Below are positions 8,676 to 17,319 of a stretch of 64,000 bases of DNA, piece after piece. The DNA is taken from NCBI RefSeq assembly GCF_009451885.1, contig NZ_WIAO01000012.1, positions 1-64,000 on the forward strand, in the 5' to 3' direction. The notes beneath the pieces were generated by a model. That model saw nothing but the letters and a program-made list of their open reading frames with translations, ran no database searches and had not been told where the DNA came from. The stretch is from Glycomyces albidus. GTDB taxonomy: Bacteria > Actinomycetota > Actinomycetes > Mycobacteriales > Micromonosporaceae. Position 1 is the stretch's first letter. The number at the start of each line of letters is the position of its first letter. Position numbers and translations under genes: made by a program.

Positions 8676-9680
8676 TCACCGCTGGTAGCGGAGGAGCCGT
8701 CGCAGCCCTTCGGGGTTGCGCTGCCGCGGCGGCGCGAGCGCCGCTTCGAGGCGGGGCCGTGCCGCGTCCGCGTCGAGGTGCGCCCCGATCGCGACCATCT
8801 CGCCGTCGCCGGCGGTGTCGTGCGCGGCGACGTCGATCTGGCCGCCGACCACGTTGACCAGGTAGCCGCGGGTGCGTCCGCCCGATTCGACGGTGACCGT
8901 GCCCTTCATCCGGTACGCGCCCGGCGGCGGGTCCTCCAGCAGCTCCAGGAGCGCTCCGGGGTCGACCGGCCCGGTCGCCCGCACCGTGACCGCCTTCGCG
9001 TGCGAGTGGTCGGCGTGGCCGCCGTGCGCCTCGCGGGCCAGTGCCGCGAGCGGCAGTTCGTCCTCGGGGTCCGTGCTCGACGCCGTGTCGTACACCAGCA
9101 CCGGGTCGACGGCGCCCCTCGAGGTCCGGACGATGTGGATCTTCGGGTTGACCGCGCGGATCCGCTCCTCGATCGCGGCGAGCGCTCCCGCCGCCTCCGC
9201 CTCGGGGAGGCGGTCGCACTTGTTGATCACCGCCAGGGTCGCGGCCGCGAACCGGACCGGCGGCTGGTCGGTCTTGTCGACCGTGTTGAAGTACTCGACG
9301 GCGTCGACCACGTCGACGACCCCGCCCGGCCGCACCCGCTCGGCCCCGCTGAAGTGGATCATCTTCGCGAGGACCCCGGGCTCGGCGATGCCGCTGGCCT
9401 CGACGATGACGACGTCGAGGCCGAACTTCGGATCGGTCAGCCGGTCCAGGGCCGCGTCGAGGCCGCTGAGGTCCTCGATGCAGCACAGGCACCCTCCGGC
9501 GATCGAGACCGGCTCGTCGATCTGGCCGGTCACCAGCGCGGCGTCGACGTTCACCTCCCCGAAGTCGTTGACGACCACGCCGACCCGCGCGCCGGGCCGG
9601 CACAGCAGATGGTTCACGAGCGTCGTCTTGCCGGCGCCGAGATAGCCCGTGAGCACGACCACCGGTACTCGCCTGTTCAC
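8676..9680 (-). CDS. CobW/Zng-type metallochaperone GTPase
   Basis: A 334-residue COG0523 protein. The P-loop is in '[19 protein letters not shown]', the CxCC metal site in '[17 protein letters not shown]', and the base-recognition motif is 'NKCD'. A histidine cluster 'HGGHADHSH' lies between the G domain and the C-terminal CobW domain. Such GTPases deliver zinc (or another divalent metal) to client proteins and are often made under zinc shortage. I prefer GTG 9680, with AAGGGG eight bases upstream and the Rossmann strand close behind; ATG 9713 and 9773 are possible. It diverges from the surface-protein/zinc ABC operon across 273 bp that carry a Zur-like box, which supports shared zinc control. 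Confidence 0.87.
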   Translation of the reverse strand: MNRRVPVVVLTGYLGAGKTTLVNHLLCRPGARVGVVVNDFGEVNVDAALVTGQIDEPVSIAGGCLCCIEDLSGLDAALDRLTDPKFGLDVVIVEASGIAEPGVLAKMIHFSGAERVRPGGVVDVVDAVEYFNTVDKTDQPPVRFAAATLAVINKCDRLPEAEAAGALAAIEERIRAVNPKIHIVRTSRGAVDPVLVYDTASSTDPEDELPLAALAREAHGGHADHSHAKAVTVRATGPVDPGALLELLEDPPPGAYRMKGTVTVESGGRTRGYLVNVVGGQIDVAAHDTAGDGEMVAIGAHLDADAARPRLEAALAPPRQRNPEGLRRLLRYQR

Positions 9681-9894
9681 ACCGTCCCCTTCGTGTTCGA
9701 CCGTCAGCGACATGGGACCACATGCCGCGGGGCCGCCCGTCCGCGACCCGGCCGCACGACGGCCCGGTCCCATGTCGACATATGCGCATCTGCTTGGTAT
9801 TCAACGTCACTGAGGACGGTTCGAGGGCCTCTGCCTGCGGTTCGGGAGTCCGGCCGCCCGGCTCGGGAAGAAACCTCCGGCCGTCTATCGAGAA

Positions 9895-9909
9895 TGGTAA
9901 TGATTTTCG
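9895..9909. promoter_or_regulatory. Zur-like zinc repressor box
   Basis: TGGTAATGATTTTCG matches the actinobacterial Zur 15-mer TGAAAATGATTTTCA at 12 of 15 positions and keeps the central AATGATT. It lies 45 bp before the first surface-protein ATG (9954) and about 215 bp before the divergent CobW gene. Rare AT-rich bases in a GC-rich intergenic region strengthen the call. Binding by Zur is inferred. Confidence 0.65.
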
Positions 9910-9953
9910 TTAGCATGAGGTGAGTCCCGACCCGAGCTGACGAAGGAACCCCC

Positions 9954-11783
9954 ATGACCCCCGCCCGTACGCGCCCCCTCGCGCTCGCCGCCGCGGCGCT
10001 GCTGCTGTCGGCGGCCTGGCCCTCCCCGGCCGCCGCCGCGCCCGGGGACGACCGCGCCGTCCTCTCCGCCGGCCACGTCGACGCCATGCAGGTCTACATG
10101 GACGGCGACCGGCTCGACCTGCGCGTCAAGGACGACACCGGCGACTCGACCCGCTACCACGACCCCGAGGACGTGCTCTTCCACGTCCGCCCCGAAGCCG
10201 AGACGGCCATCCCCGCCGGCGGCACCTGGAGCTTCATCGGCGAGGCCGGCGAGTCCATGTGGATGCTGCCGCTCACCCAGGACCCCGCGCTGTTGTGGCC
10301 CGGCTGGAGCACCGAACCGCTCGCCAAGGGCCGCTTCCAGGACGACGAGGTCTCGCTGAACCTCGTCGACGTGGCCGGACCCGGCGACGCGGTCCTGTGG
10401 ACGGTGCGGAACTTCGGCGAGCCGGTCCCCTTCGCCTCCTCCCGCGACGGCCTGCCCGACGCGATCCCCGTCGGCGTCCCCGCCCACGTCCACTCGTTCT
10501 GGGCGTTCACGGCCCCGGGCGCCTACACCCTCACCTGGCAGGCCGCCGGCACGCTCGCCGACGGCACCGCCGTCGCGACCGACCCGGTCGAATACCACTG
10601 GCACGTCGGCGAACTGCCCGACGAACCGGACCCCGACCCCGATCCCGACCTTCCCGACGAGTCCGACCTCGAAGGCCGCCTCGTCCTCGGCGAAGGCCAC
10701 GTCGACGTCCTCTCCGTGGACGACACCGCCTCCGGCCTCGACCTGCGCACCAAGGACGGCACCCGCCTCCACGACCCCGCGGACGTCTACCGCGACCCCG
10801 ACGACGTCGTCTTCCACGCCAGCCCCGAATCCGAGACCGTCCTGGGGGAGCAGTTCGCGAACCCCGGTTACGACCGGGTCGGCGCCCCCGGCGACGTCCG
10901 CTGGCTCCTCCCGGACACCCAGCAGGACGGCGTCCTCTTCGCCGGCTGGGACACCGGCGGGATCCCCGGCGGCGTGCTCGCCGGCGACGCCCTCGACCTC
11001 GAGCTCACCGGCTTCAGCGGCCCCGGCGACCTCGTCATGCTCACCGTGGACGACTTCGGCGACGCCGCGGTCATGATCGACACGGCCGACGCGCTGCCGC
11101 AGGCGATCACCACCGCGGCCCGCACCCACGCCCACGCCAACTGGTTCTTCAGCGAACCAGGCGTCTACCGCCTCACCTGGCAGGCGACAGCCGAAGCCGC
11201 CGACGGCACCCCGCTGGCCTCCGCGCCGCAGGACTACCTCTTCGTCGTCGGCGAATGGCCCGACGGCGGCGAGCCCGACCCCGACCCGCCGGTCCTCGAG
11301 AACACCCAGACCATCACCGCCGAACTCGACGCCGACACCGGCGGTCTGGTCCTCAGCGTCGACCCCGGCGACCGCACCGTCACGCTCCCGGCGATGACCC
11401 TGAGCCCCGACGCCACCCGCTGGACCACCGCCGGCGAGCTCCGCCCGGTCACCGTCACCGACACCCGCACCGCCGATCCGGGGTGGAACGCCACCGCCCA
11501 GGTCTCGGCATTCACCTCAGGCGGCGACCGCCTCCCCGGCGGCCACCTCGGCTGGGCCCCGAGCCTCACCTCCAAAGGCGCTGACCAGGCCGTGACCCCC
11601 GGCCCGGCCGTCGAAGGACTCCTCGACGGCGGACCCGGCCTCGCCGCCTCCCAGCTGCTCGCCTCCGCAGCCTCCGGCGCCGGCAACGGCACCGCCGTCC
11701 TCCAGGCCGACCTCTACCTGGACCTGCCCACCGACGTCGAGTCCGGAACCTACTCCGCGCTCGTCACCTTCACCGCCATCTGA
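9954..11783 (+). CDS. Secreted protein with two choice-of-anchor M domains and a WxL-like C terminus
   Basis: 609 residues. A Sec signal ends near 'SPAAAAPGDD'. Two tandem actinobacterial surface-anchored (TIGR03769/choice-of-anchor M) domains follow. Each opens with GHVD (about residues 41 and 246) and closes with the HxH-xx-W-x-F-xx-PG-x-Y-x-LTW motif ('HVHSFWAFTAPGAYTLTW', 'HAHANWFFSEPGVYRLTW'). They are joined by an Asp/Pro-rich linker. The last ~170 residues look like a WxL cell-surface domain: 'TVTDTRTADPGW', 'HLGWAP', and an ending like 'YSALVTFTAI'. There is no LPXTG or transmembrane anchor, so attachment may depend on the DUF916 protein of this operon. First gene after the Zur-like box; GAAGGA precedes the ATG. 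Confidence 0.85.
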   Translation: MTPARTRPLALAAAALLLSAAWPSPAAAAPGDDRAVLSAGHVDAMQVYMDGDRLDLRVKDDTGDSTRYHDPEDVLFHVRPEAETAIPAGGTWSFIGEAGESMWMLPLTQDPALLWPGWSTEPLAKGRFQDDEVSLNLVDVAGPGDAVLWTVRNFGEPVPFASSRDGLPDAIPVGVPAHVHSFWAFTAPGAYTLTWQAAGTLADGTAVATDPVEYHWHVGELPDEPDPDPDPDLPDESDLEGRLVLGEGHVDVLSVDDTASGLDLRTKDGTRLHDPADVYRDPDDVVFHASPESETVLGEQFANPGYDRVGAPGDVRWLLPDTQQDGVLFAGWDTGGIPGGVLAGDALDLELTGFSGPGDLVMLTVDDFGDAAVMIDTADALPQAITTAARTHAHANWFFSEPGVYRLTWQATAEAADGTPLASAPQDYLFVVGEWPDGGEPDPDPPVLENTQTITAELDADTGGLVLSVDPGDRTVTLPAMTLSPDATRWTTAGELRPVTVTDTRTADPGWNATAQVSAFTSGGDRLPGGHLGWAPSLTSKGADQAVTPGPAVEGLLDGGPGLAASQLLASAASGAGNGTAVLQADLYLDLPTDVESGTYSALVTFTAI

Positions 11784-11803
11784 ACCACGAGAAAGGAACC
11801 CCC

Positions 11804-12442
11804 TTGCGAACCCTCCCCAAGTACGCCGCCGTCGCCGCAGCCGCGGCAGCGGTCGTCGCCACCGCCGCCTCCCCGGCCACCGCCGAGACCTCCTCGCCGA
11901 CCGTCCTCTCCGAAGGCCACGCCGACGTGCTCGGCGTCGCCTACGAGGACGGCGCCCTCGACCTCCACGTCCACGACGAGGAGAACGACGCCGAGTACGC
12001 CCCGTCCGAGGTCGTCCTCGCGGTGAACCGGGCCGCCAAGACCACGGCCCCCGCCGGATACGACTTCCTCGCCGACGGCGACTCGGACGTGTGGATCCTC
12101 CCCGACACCGAGGTCGAGGGCCTCCTGTTCGCCGGCTGGGCCACCGAGGAGATCGCCCCCGGCGACTTCGCCGGCGACACCCTCACGCTCACCGTCCACG
12201 ACGCCTGGGGCGACGTCGACCTCTACACCGTCGACGACCTCGGCGACCCGACCGTCCTGTTCGACTCCGACCAGGGCCCGGGCTCCTTCACGGTCGGCGC
12301 GGGCAGCCACGGCCACCTGAACTGGGCCTTCGGCGAAGCCGGGGTCTACAAGCTCACTGTCGAGGCCGAAGGCGTCCTCGCCGCCACCGGCGAGACCGTG
12401 TCGACCGGCGAGGTCGACTACTGGTTCTGGGTCAAGAAGTAG
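11804..12442 (+). CDS. Secreted single choice-of-anchor M domain protein
   Basis: 212 residues: a Sec signal ending 'ATAETSS', then one complete domain running from 'EGHADVLGVAY' to 'HGHLNWAFGEAGVYKLTV' and ending 'VDYWFWVKK'. No anchor is visible, so it is released or held by partners. The start is TTG 11804 with AAAGGAA before it. It lies 20 bp after the first surface gene and shares its operon. The conserved His-rich motif and zinc-transport context suggest an extracellular metal-binding or metal-relay role, which is inference. Confidence 0.82.
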   Translation: MRTLPKYAAVAAAAAAVVATAASPATAETSSPTVLSEGHADVLGVAYEDGALDLHVHDEENDAEYAPSEVVLAVNRAAKTTAPAGYDFLADGDSDVWILPDTEVEGLLFAGWATEEIAPGDFAGDTLTLTVHDAWGDVDLYTVDDLGDPTVLFDSDQGPGSFTVGAGSHGHLNWAFGEAGVYKLTVEAEGVLAATGETVSTGEVDYWFWVKK

Positions 12443-12450
12443 GAGCCCCG

Positions 12451-13071
12451 ATGCGCAGCACCGTGATCAAACTCGGCGCCGTCCTCGGCGCGGTCGTGTC
12501 CCTGGCCTTCGCCGGCCAGGCCCACGCGGCCACCATCGCCTCCGGCCACGTCGACGTCCTCGCGTTCTCCTACGACGACACCGCGAACGCGCTCGACATC
12601 AACGTCCACCAGCACAGCACCGGCGCCACCCTCGAAGCCGCCGACGTCGTCTTCGACGTCCACTCCGGCCACCTCGTCAACCGCACCACGGCCGTCGCCT
12701 GCAAGCTCGACGCCGGCCAGAACTGGGTCCTGCCCCGCACCGAGACCAGCGGCCTCATCTGGGCCGGCTGGAGCACCGAGGACCTGAGCCTCGCCGCCTT
12801 CGGCGGCAGCCTCCAGGCCGAACTCGTCGACGCGGTCACCCCCGCCGGCGGGAACGTCTCGGTCTACGACGCCACCACCGGCGCCGTCCGCTTCCACACC
12901 GACCCGGCGTGTAACGCGCCCGGGACCGCGATCACCGAGACCCACCACCACCCGACCTGGGTGTTCACCGAGCCCGGCACGTACGAGCTCACCTTCCAGG
13001 TCAGCGGCACCCACAGCACCGACGGCGCGGTGACCTCGCCCGAGATCACCTACACCTTCGACGTCGGCTAG
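12451..13071 (+). CDS. Secreted choice-of-anchor M domain protein, divergent copy
   Basis: 206 residues: a signal peptide ending 'GQAHAATIASG', then one domain from 'SGHVDVLAFSY' to 'HHHPTWVFTEPGTYELTF'. It differs from its neighbours by two cysteines ('TAVACKLDAG' and 'DPACNAPG') that could form a disulfide, and by three consecutive histidines in the motif. The AGGAG overlaps the previous stop codon, so the spacing is eight bases and the two are in one operon. A strong hairpin at 13089-13122 follows. Confidence 0.82.
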   Translation: MRSTVIKLGAVLGAVVSLAFAGQAHAATIASGHVDVLAFSYDDTANALDINVHQHSTGATLEAADVVFDVHSGHLVNRTTAVACKLDAGQNWVLPRTETSGLIWAGWSTEDLSLAAFGGSLQAELVDAVTPAGGNVSVYDATTGAVRFHTDPACNAPGTAITETHHHPTWVFTEPGTYELTFQVSGTHSTDGAVTSPEITYTFDVG

Positions 13072-13088
13072 ACCGCACCCTCCAGATA

Positions 13089-13122
13089 GGGGCGGCCCCC
13101 ATCCCACTCCCGGGGCCGCCCC
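13089..13122 (+). terminator. GC-rich hairpin within the zinc/surface operon
   Basis: GGGGCGGCCCC at 13089-13099 and its exact complement at 13112-13122 form an 11-bp stem with a 12-base loop. No T tract follows, as is common in actinomycetes. It may partly terminate or stabilise the 3' end of the upstream surface-protein messages, making them more abundant than the transporter genes. Confidence 0.55.
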
Positions 13123-13233
13123 GCCCCCTGGAACCGGTCCGCCGCGACCAGTTCCCCGCCGGAACGACCCGAGACCCCCGGGGCCGCCGCCCCGCCCGAC
13201 CGCCTCCAGCCGCCCCCACCCGAGAGACCCCAA

Positions 13234-14319
13234 GTGAGCAGAACCATCCCGACCGCCCGCGCTCCGCGAGCGCGGCCTGTGAACAGCGCCCGCGCCGCGC
13301 GGACCGCCGCGCTGCTCGCGACCGCCCTCGCATCGCTGCTCGCGGCGAACCCGGCCGCCGCCCAAGAGGAACAGCCCGCGGAGCCCGCCCCCGCCACCTG
13401 GGGCGTCAACCCGTCCTCACAGGACGGACCCGACGGCCGGGCCGCCTTCGACTACGCGCTCGACCCGGGCGAGACCGTGATCGACTTCGTCGGCGTCTCC
13501 AATTTCTCGACCGAGCCGATCACCCTGCGGCTCTACGCTTCCGACGCCTACACCTCCGAGTCCGGCGCGTTCGACCTCCTGCCCTCCGACCAGGAGCCGG
13601 TCGACGTCGGCTCGTGGATCGGCTTCAACGAGGACACGCTGACCATCGCACCCCAGACCCGGCTCGACGTGCCGTTCGCGCTCACCGTCCCCGCCGACGC
13701 CACTCCCGGCGACCATGTGGGCGGGATCGTCGCGGCCGTCACCGAGGAGGCCACCGACGCGAGCGACGCCGAGGTGCTCGTGGAGCGCCGCGTCGGCGCC
13801 CGAGTCCACCTCCGCGTTTCCGGCGAACTCGACCCGCGGCTTTCGCCCGACACCGAGGACGTGACGTACCACTACGACTGGAATCCGGCCCGGCCCGGCA
13901 CGGTCGCCTTCGACTTCGCCGTCGAGAACGCCGGGAACGTTCGCCTGCAAGGAGAACTGGTCGCCCGCGTCGCGGGCCCCTGGGACCTCCTCTCCGAAGA
14001 GGTCGTCATCGCCGAACTCCCGCAGATCCTCCCCGGCGACCGCTACGAAGGCACCGCCGAGATCACGGGCGTGTGGCCCCTCGCCCGCCTCGACGTGGAG
14101 CTGATCGTCCGCCCCGAGGCCGTCGACCCCGCCGACCTCGAATCCCGGCTCGCCTCCACCGCAGCGGAGACGACCCTCTGGGCACCCCCGTGGCCCCAGG
14201 CCGCCGTCGCCGCCGCGCTCGCGCTGCTGGTTTGGATTGCCGTGAAGATCCGCAAACGCAAGCGCCGCAAGGAGACTCACGACGCCCCCGCCGCGTCGAA
14301 GGAGCGAGCCGAGACATGA
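13234..14319 (+). CDS. DUF916/WxL-binding-type membrane-anchored protein
   Basis: 361 residues: a Sec signal ending 'AAAQEEQ', an extracellular part, then a helix ('AAVAAALALLVWIAVKI') and a basic KRKRRK tail. The opening 'TWGVNPSSQDGPDGRAAFDYALDPGETVIDFVGVSNFS' (given here in part) and 'HVGGIVAAV' match the DUF916 (WxL protein peptidoglycan-binding) pattern, followed by the second Ig-like host-binding domain. In Firmicutes such proteins sit beside WxL proteins and dock them to peptidoglycan. Here the first gene of the operon has a WxL-like C terminus, a natural partner. GTG start at 13234; no clear Shine-Dalgarno. The stop overlaps a tiny coupled ORF. Confidence 0.75.
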   Translation: MSRTIPTARAPRARPVNSARAARTAALLATALASLLAANPAAAQEEQPAEPAPATWGVNPSSQDGPDGRAAFDYALDPGETVIDFVGVSNFSTEPITLRLYASDAYTSESGAFDLLPSDQEPVDVGSWIGFNEDTLTIAPQTRLDVPFALTVPADATPGDHVGGIVAAVTEEATDASDAEVLVERRVGARVHLRVSGELDPRLSPDTEDVTYHYDWNPARPGTVAFDFAVENAGNVRLQGELVARVAGPWDLLSEEVVIAELPQILPGDRYEGTAEITGVWPLARLDVELIVRPEAVDPADLESRLASTAAETTLWAPPWPQAAVAAALALLVWIAVKIRKRKRRKETHDAPAASKERAET

Positions 14320-14369
14320 GCCGTCCCCCGACCACCGCACCGACCGTCGTGAAGGAGCGCGAAGCATGA
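14316..14369 (+). CDS. Possible 17-codon coupling ORF
   Basis: ATG at 14316 overlaps the DUF916 stop (ATGA), has AAGGAGC upstream, and encodes MSRPPTTAPTVVKEREA. Its stop overlaps the substrate-binding protein ATG (ATGA). It may simply keep ribosomes loaded between the two larger genes. There is no homology to support a functional peptide. Confidence 0.25.
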   Translation: MSRPPTTAPTVVKEREA

Positions 14370-15898
14370 GACCCCTGCACCACCGCAGGCCGCCGCACCG
14401 CCGGACCGCCGCCCTGCTCGCCGCCGCGGCGGCCGTTCCGCTCGCCGCGGCCGGGTGCTCCGGCGCGGCCGGCGCCGACGGCACCCAGGTCGTCGTCACC
14501 ACCGAGATCATCAAGGACTGGACCGAGATCGTCGGCGGCGACCGGGTCGACGTCGAGACCATCGTCCCGCCCGGCGGCGACCCGCACTCCTACGAGCCGA
14601 GCCCGAACGACGCCGCAAAGGTCGCCCGCGCCGACCTCGCCTTCACCAATCACCTGCTCCTCGAGGACCACCCGCTCATCAAGCTGTTCGACGCGAACGT
14701 CCCCGAAGGCGCCCCCAACATCGCGCTCGCCGAGAACGCGGAGCCGTACGGCGCCAAGCTCATCCCGCTCGTGGAAGACGTCGGCCTCGACGTGGTCTGG
14801 CTCGGCTTCGGCGTGCGCGGCGAGACCGAGACCCGCTCGGCGGAGATCGACATCCGCCTCACCGGCGCCACCGGCCCGGGCACCGTCGCCATGTTCCTCA
14901 CCGACGCGTTCGGCATCCCCGAGATCTACTGGAACACCGGCGACGGCATCGACGGCACCGACGTGATCACCCTCCCGCCCGAGGCGCACACCCACGTCAA
15001 CTGGACCTTCACCGAACCCGGCGTGTACGAGCTGACGGCCGCGGCGAGCGCGACCGACGACGGCGCCACCACCGCTGAGGTCGGCGAGGCGACCTTCACG
15101 TTCGCGGTGGGCGTCAACCCCCGCGAGGTCCGCGAGGGTGCCACCGTCCTCGACGACGGCCACACCGACCTGACCGCCGACCTCGACACCGGTGCGTTCG
15201 TCGTCCGCGACGACGAGCGCGGCGACCTCGCCCCCGCCGACGTGGTGATCGACGTGCCCACACGCTCCATCGAGCAGATCCCCGACGCCGAGGCGTTCGC
15301 GTTCCTCGGCGAGCCCGGCCAGGAGCTGTACCAGCTCCCGCAGGCGGTGCTCGGCAAGCACGTCCACGGCGAGATCGACCCGCACGTGTGGCAGAACGTC
15401 GCCAACGCCAAGGCGTACGTCGAGGTCATCGCGAACGCGCTCATCGAGGTCGATCCGGACGGCCGCGACGAGTTCGAGGCCAACCGCGACGCCTACCTCG
15501 CCGAGCTCGACGCGCTCGACGCCGAGGTCGCCGCCGCGATCGACACCATCCCCGAGGCGAACCGGCAGCTCATCACCACCCACGACGCCTTCGGCTACCT
15601 CGCCGACCGCTACGGGATGCAGGTCGCCGGGTTCGTCGTCCCCAATCCGGCGGCCGAACCGAGCGCGCAGCAGGTCGAGAAGCTGACCGAGACCATCGCC
15701 GACCTCGACGTGCCCGCCGTGTTCGTGGAGCCCAACCTCCACGCCCGCGCGAGCGTCCTGCGCCAGGTCGCCGAGGACGAAGGAGTCGAGGTGTGCACGC
15801 TCCACGGCGACGCGCTGCCCCAAGACTCGCCCACCTATCTGGACATGATGCGGCAGAACGCCGCCGAGCTGAGCCGCTGCCTGGGAGGAGACTCATGA
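14366..15898 (+). CDS. ZnuA/TroA-type metal-binding lipoprotein with inserted surface-domain halves
   Basis: 510 residues. The lipobox is 'LAAAGCSG' (Cys31). The N lobe carries the first metal ligand in 'PPGGDPHSYEPSP' (His74); the second is in 'GEIDPHVWQN' (His340); later come 'TTHDAFGYLADRYGM' and 'VFVEPNLH' of cluster A-I metal-binding proteins. Residues of about 140-330, where ZnuA proteins normally have a flexible His/acidic loop, hold a C-terminal half of a choice-of-anchor M domain ('HTHVNWTFTEPGVYELTA') followed by an N-terminal half ('DDGHTDLTADLDTG'). This fits the anchored-repeat ABC transporter substrate-binding family (TIGR03772). GAAGGAGC precedes the ATG. It supplies zinc or manganese to the permease encoded downstream. 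Confidence 0.88.
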   Translation: MRPLHHRRPPHRRTAALLAAAAAVPLAAAGCSGAAGADGTQVVVTTEIIKDWTEIVGGDRVDVETIVPPGGDPHSYEPSPNDAAKVARADLAFTNHLLLEDHPLIKLFDANVPEGAPNIALAENAEPYGAKLIPLVEDVGLDVVWLGFGVRGETETRSAEIDIRLTGATGPGTVAMFLTDAFGIPEIYWNTGDGIDGTDVITLPPEAHTHVNWTFTEPGVYELTAAASATDDGATTAEVGEATFTFAVGVNPREVREGATVLDDGHTDLTADLDTGAFVVRDDERGDLAPADVVIDVPTRSIEQIPDAEAFAFLGEPGQELYQLPQAVLGKHVHGEIDPHVWQNVANAKAYVEVIANALIEVDPDGRDEFEANRDAYLAELDALDAEVAAAIDTIPEANRQLITTHDAFGYLADRYGMQVAGFVVPNPAAEPSAQQVEKLTETIADLDVPAVFVEPNLHARASVLRQVAEDEGVEVCTLHGDALPQDSPTYLDMMRQNAAELSRCLGGDS

Positions 15899-17319
15899 GA
15901 ACCCGCAAGCCCCTGACCGTCCTCGCCGCCGCCGCGATCGCGGCGGCCGCCTGGACCGCGCCCGTGCAGGCCCAAGCGCCCGAAGGGATCGCCGAGTTCG
16001 CGACCGCCGGCGCCGGCCTCGCGGTCACGGCCCCCGCCGAACTCGAGACGGTGCCCTCGCTCGTCCCCGAACGCGAGGACTTCGCGTTCCTCGGCGCCCC
16101 CGGCGACCTCGTCTGGGTCGCCGGCAGCGCCGACGGGACCGCCTACCCGACGCTCGACGCCTCGGCCGTGGACGGCGACCTCACCCTCGGCCTCGACAAG
16201 GTCGAAGGCCCCGGCGACGCCTGGCTCTACACCTTCACCGGGCCGGGACTGGCCGAACCGCTCGCCTCCACCGCGGACGACTCCACGTTCACGCTCCCCG
16301 GCGGCACCACCGCAATGGTCGTCCTCGCCGTCGACGAACCGGGGGAGTACCGGATCGAACTCGGCGCCCGCGAAGCGGACCGGGGCCACGGCGCCCTCGC
16401 GCCCCGCTCGCAGGCCGCCGCCGCGACGGCCACGGCCGTCTACTCGCTGACCGCCGAAGCGGCCACCACCGAAGAGGCCGCGACCATCGACACCGACACC
16501 GGCACCGAGGCCGGCGGCGCCCAGACCGCCACCTCCTGCGAGGTCGTCGCCGACGGCCACGTCGACATCGGCCCCCGCTTCGTCGACGGCGAATGGACCG
16601 TCCAGCTCCGCGACGACCGCGCCGCCGAATCCCAGTGGCGCGAACTCGAGGACACCGTCCTCCACATCCCCGACACCGCGCTCTTCCCGATCCCCGAAGG
16701 CGACTTCGGCTTCCTCGGCGAACCCGGCGACGAGATCCACATGCTCCCGCAGGTCCAGGCCTCGGGCATCGTCTGGCCCGGCTGGAACACCCAGGACCCC
16801 AGCGTGATCGAGGGCGTCCCCGGCGCCGTCGACTGGAGCCTCGAAGCCGTCGACGGCCCCGGCGCGTTCACCCTCTTCCTGACCGGCACGTTCGGCGGCG
16901 CCGACGTGCTGTTCAACTCCGCCGAGCCGCTGCCGCAGACCATCGCGGTCCCGCAGAACACCCACGCCCACGGCAACTGGACCTTCTCCGAGCCCGGCGT
17001 CTACCGCCTCACCATCGCCTTCACCGGCACCACCGGCGACGGCACCACGGTCACCGACACCGCCGACCTCCAAGTGGCCGTGGGCGACGCGACCGACCCG
17101 AACGCTGCCTGCTCCGGCGACGGCAGCGGTGGCGGCTCCGGCGGGAACGACGACGAGGACGACAACGGCTTCCTCCCCACCACCGGCACCGGCTGGCTCC
17201 TGTGGGGCCTCGGCGCCGCCGCCCTCGCCGTCGTCGCCGGCGCGGTCATCATGTTCGCGACCCGCAAGCGCCGCAACGCCACCGCGGCCGGCACCCCCGG
17301 GGACGCCGATGGCAACTGA
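15895..17319 (+). CDS. LPXTG-anchored choice-of-anchor M repeat protein of the ABC operon
   Basis: 474 residues. A Sec signal ends near 'APVQAQAPEG'. A first, degenerate domain lacks the HxH motif. A full second domain runs from 'VADGHVDIGPRF' to 'HAHGNWTFSEPGVYRLTI'. The C terminus has a Gly/Asp-rich spacer, the sortase motif LPTTG (427-431), a hydrophobic helix and an RKRR tail. It corresponds to the transporter-associated wall protein family (TIGR03773). Sortase would attach it to peptidoglycan, placing its domain outside the permease. Start and stop overlap its neighbours (ATGA before; 11 bases shared with the ATPase gene). No sortase gene lies in the window. Confidence 0.87.
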   Translation: MRTRKPLTVLAAAAIAAAAWTAPVQAQAPEGIAEFATAGAGLAVTAPAELETVPSLVPEREDFAFLGAPGDLVWVAGSADGTAYPTLDASAVDGDLTLGLDKVEGPGDAWLYTFTGPGLAEPLASTADDSTFTLPGGTTAMVVLAVDEPGEYRIELGAREADRGHGALAPRSQAAAATATAVYSLTAEAATTEEAATIDTDTGTEAGGAQTATSCEVVADGHVDIGPRFVDGEWTVQLRDDRAAESQWRELEDTVLHIPDTALFPIPEGDFGFLGEPGDEIHMLPQVQASGIVWPGWNTQDPSVIEGVPGAVDWSLEAVDGPGAFTLFLTGTFGGADVLFNSAEPLPQTIAVPQNTHAHGNWTFSEPGVYRLTIAFTGTTGDGTTVTDTADLQVAVGDATDPNAACSGDGSGGGSGGNDDEDDNGFLPTTGTGWLLWGLGAAALAVVAGAVIMFATRKRRNATAAGTPGDADGN

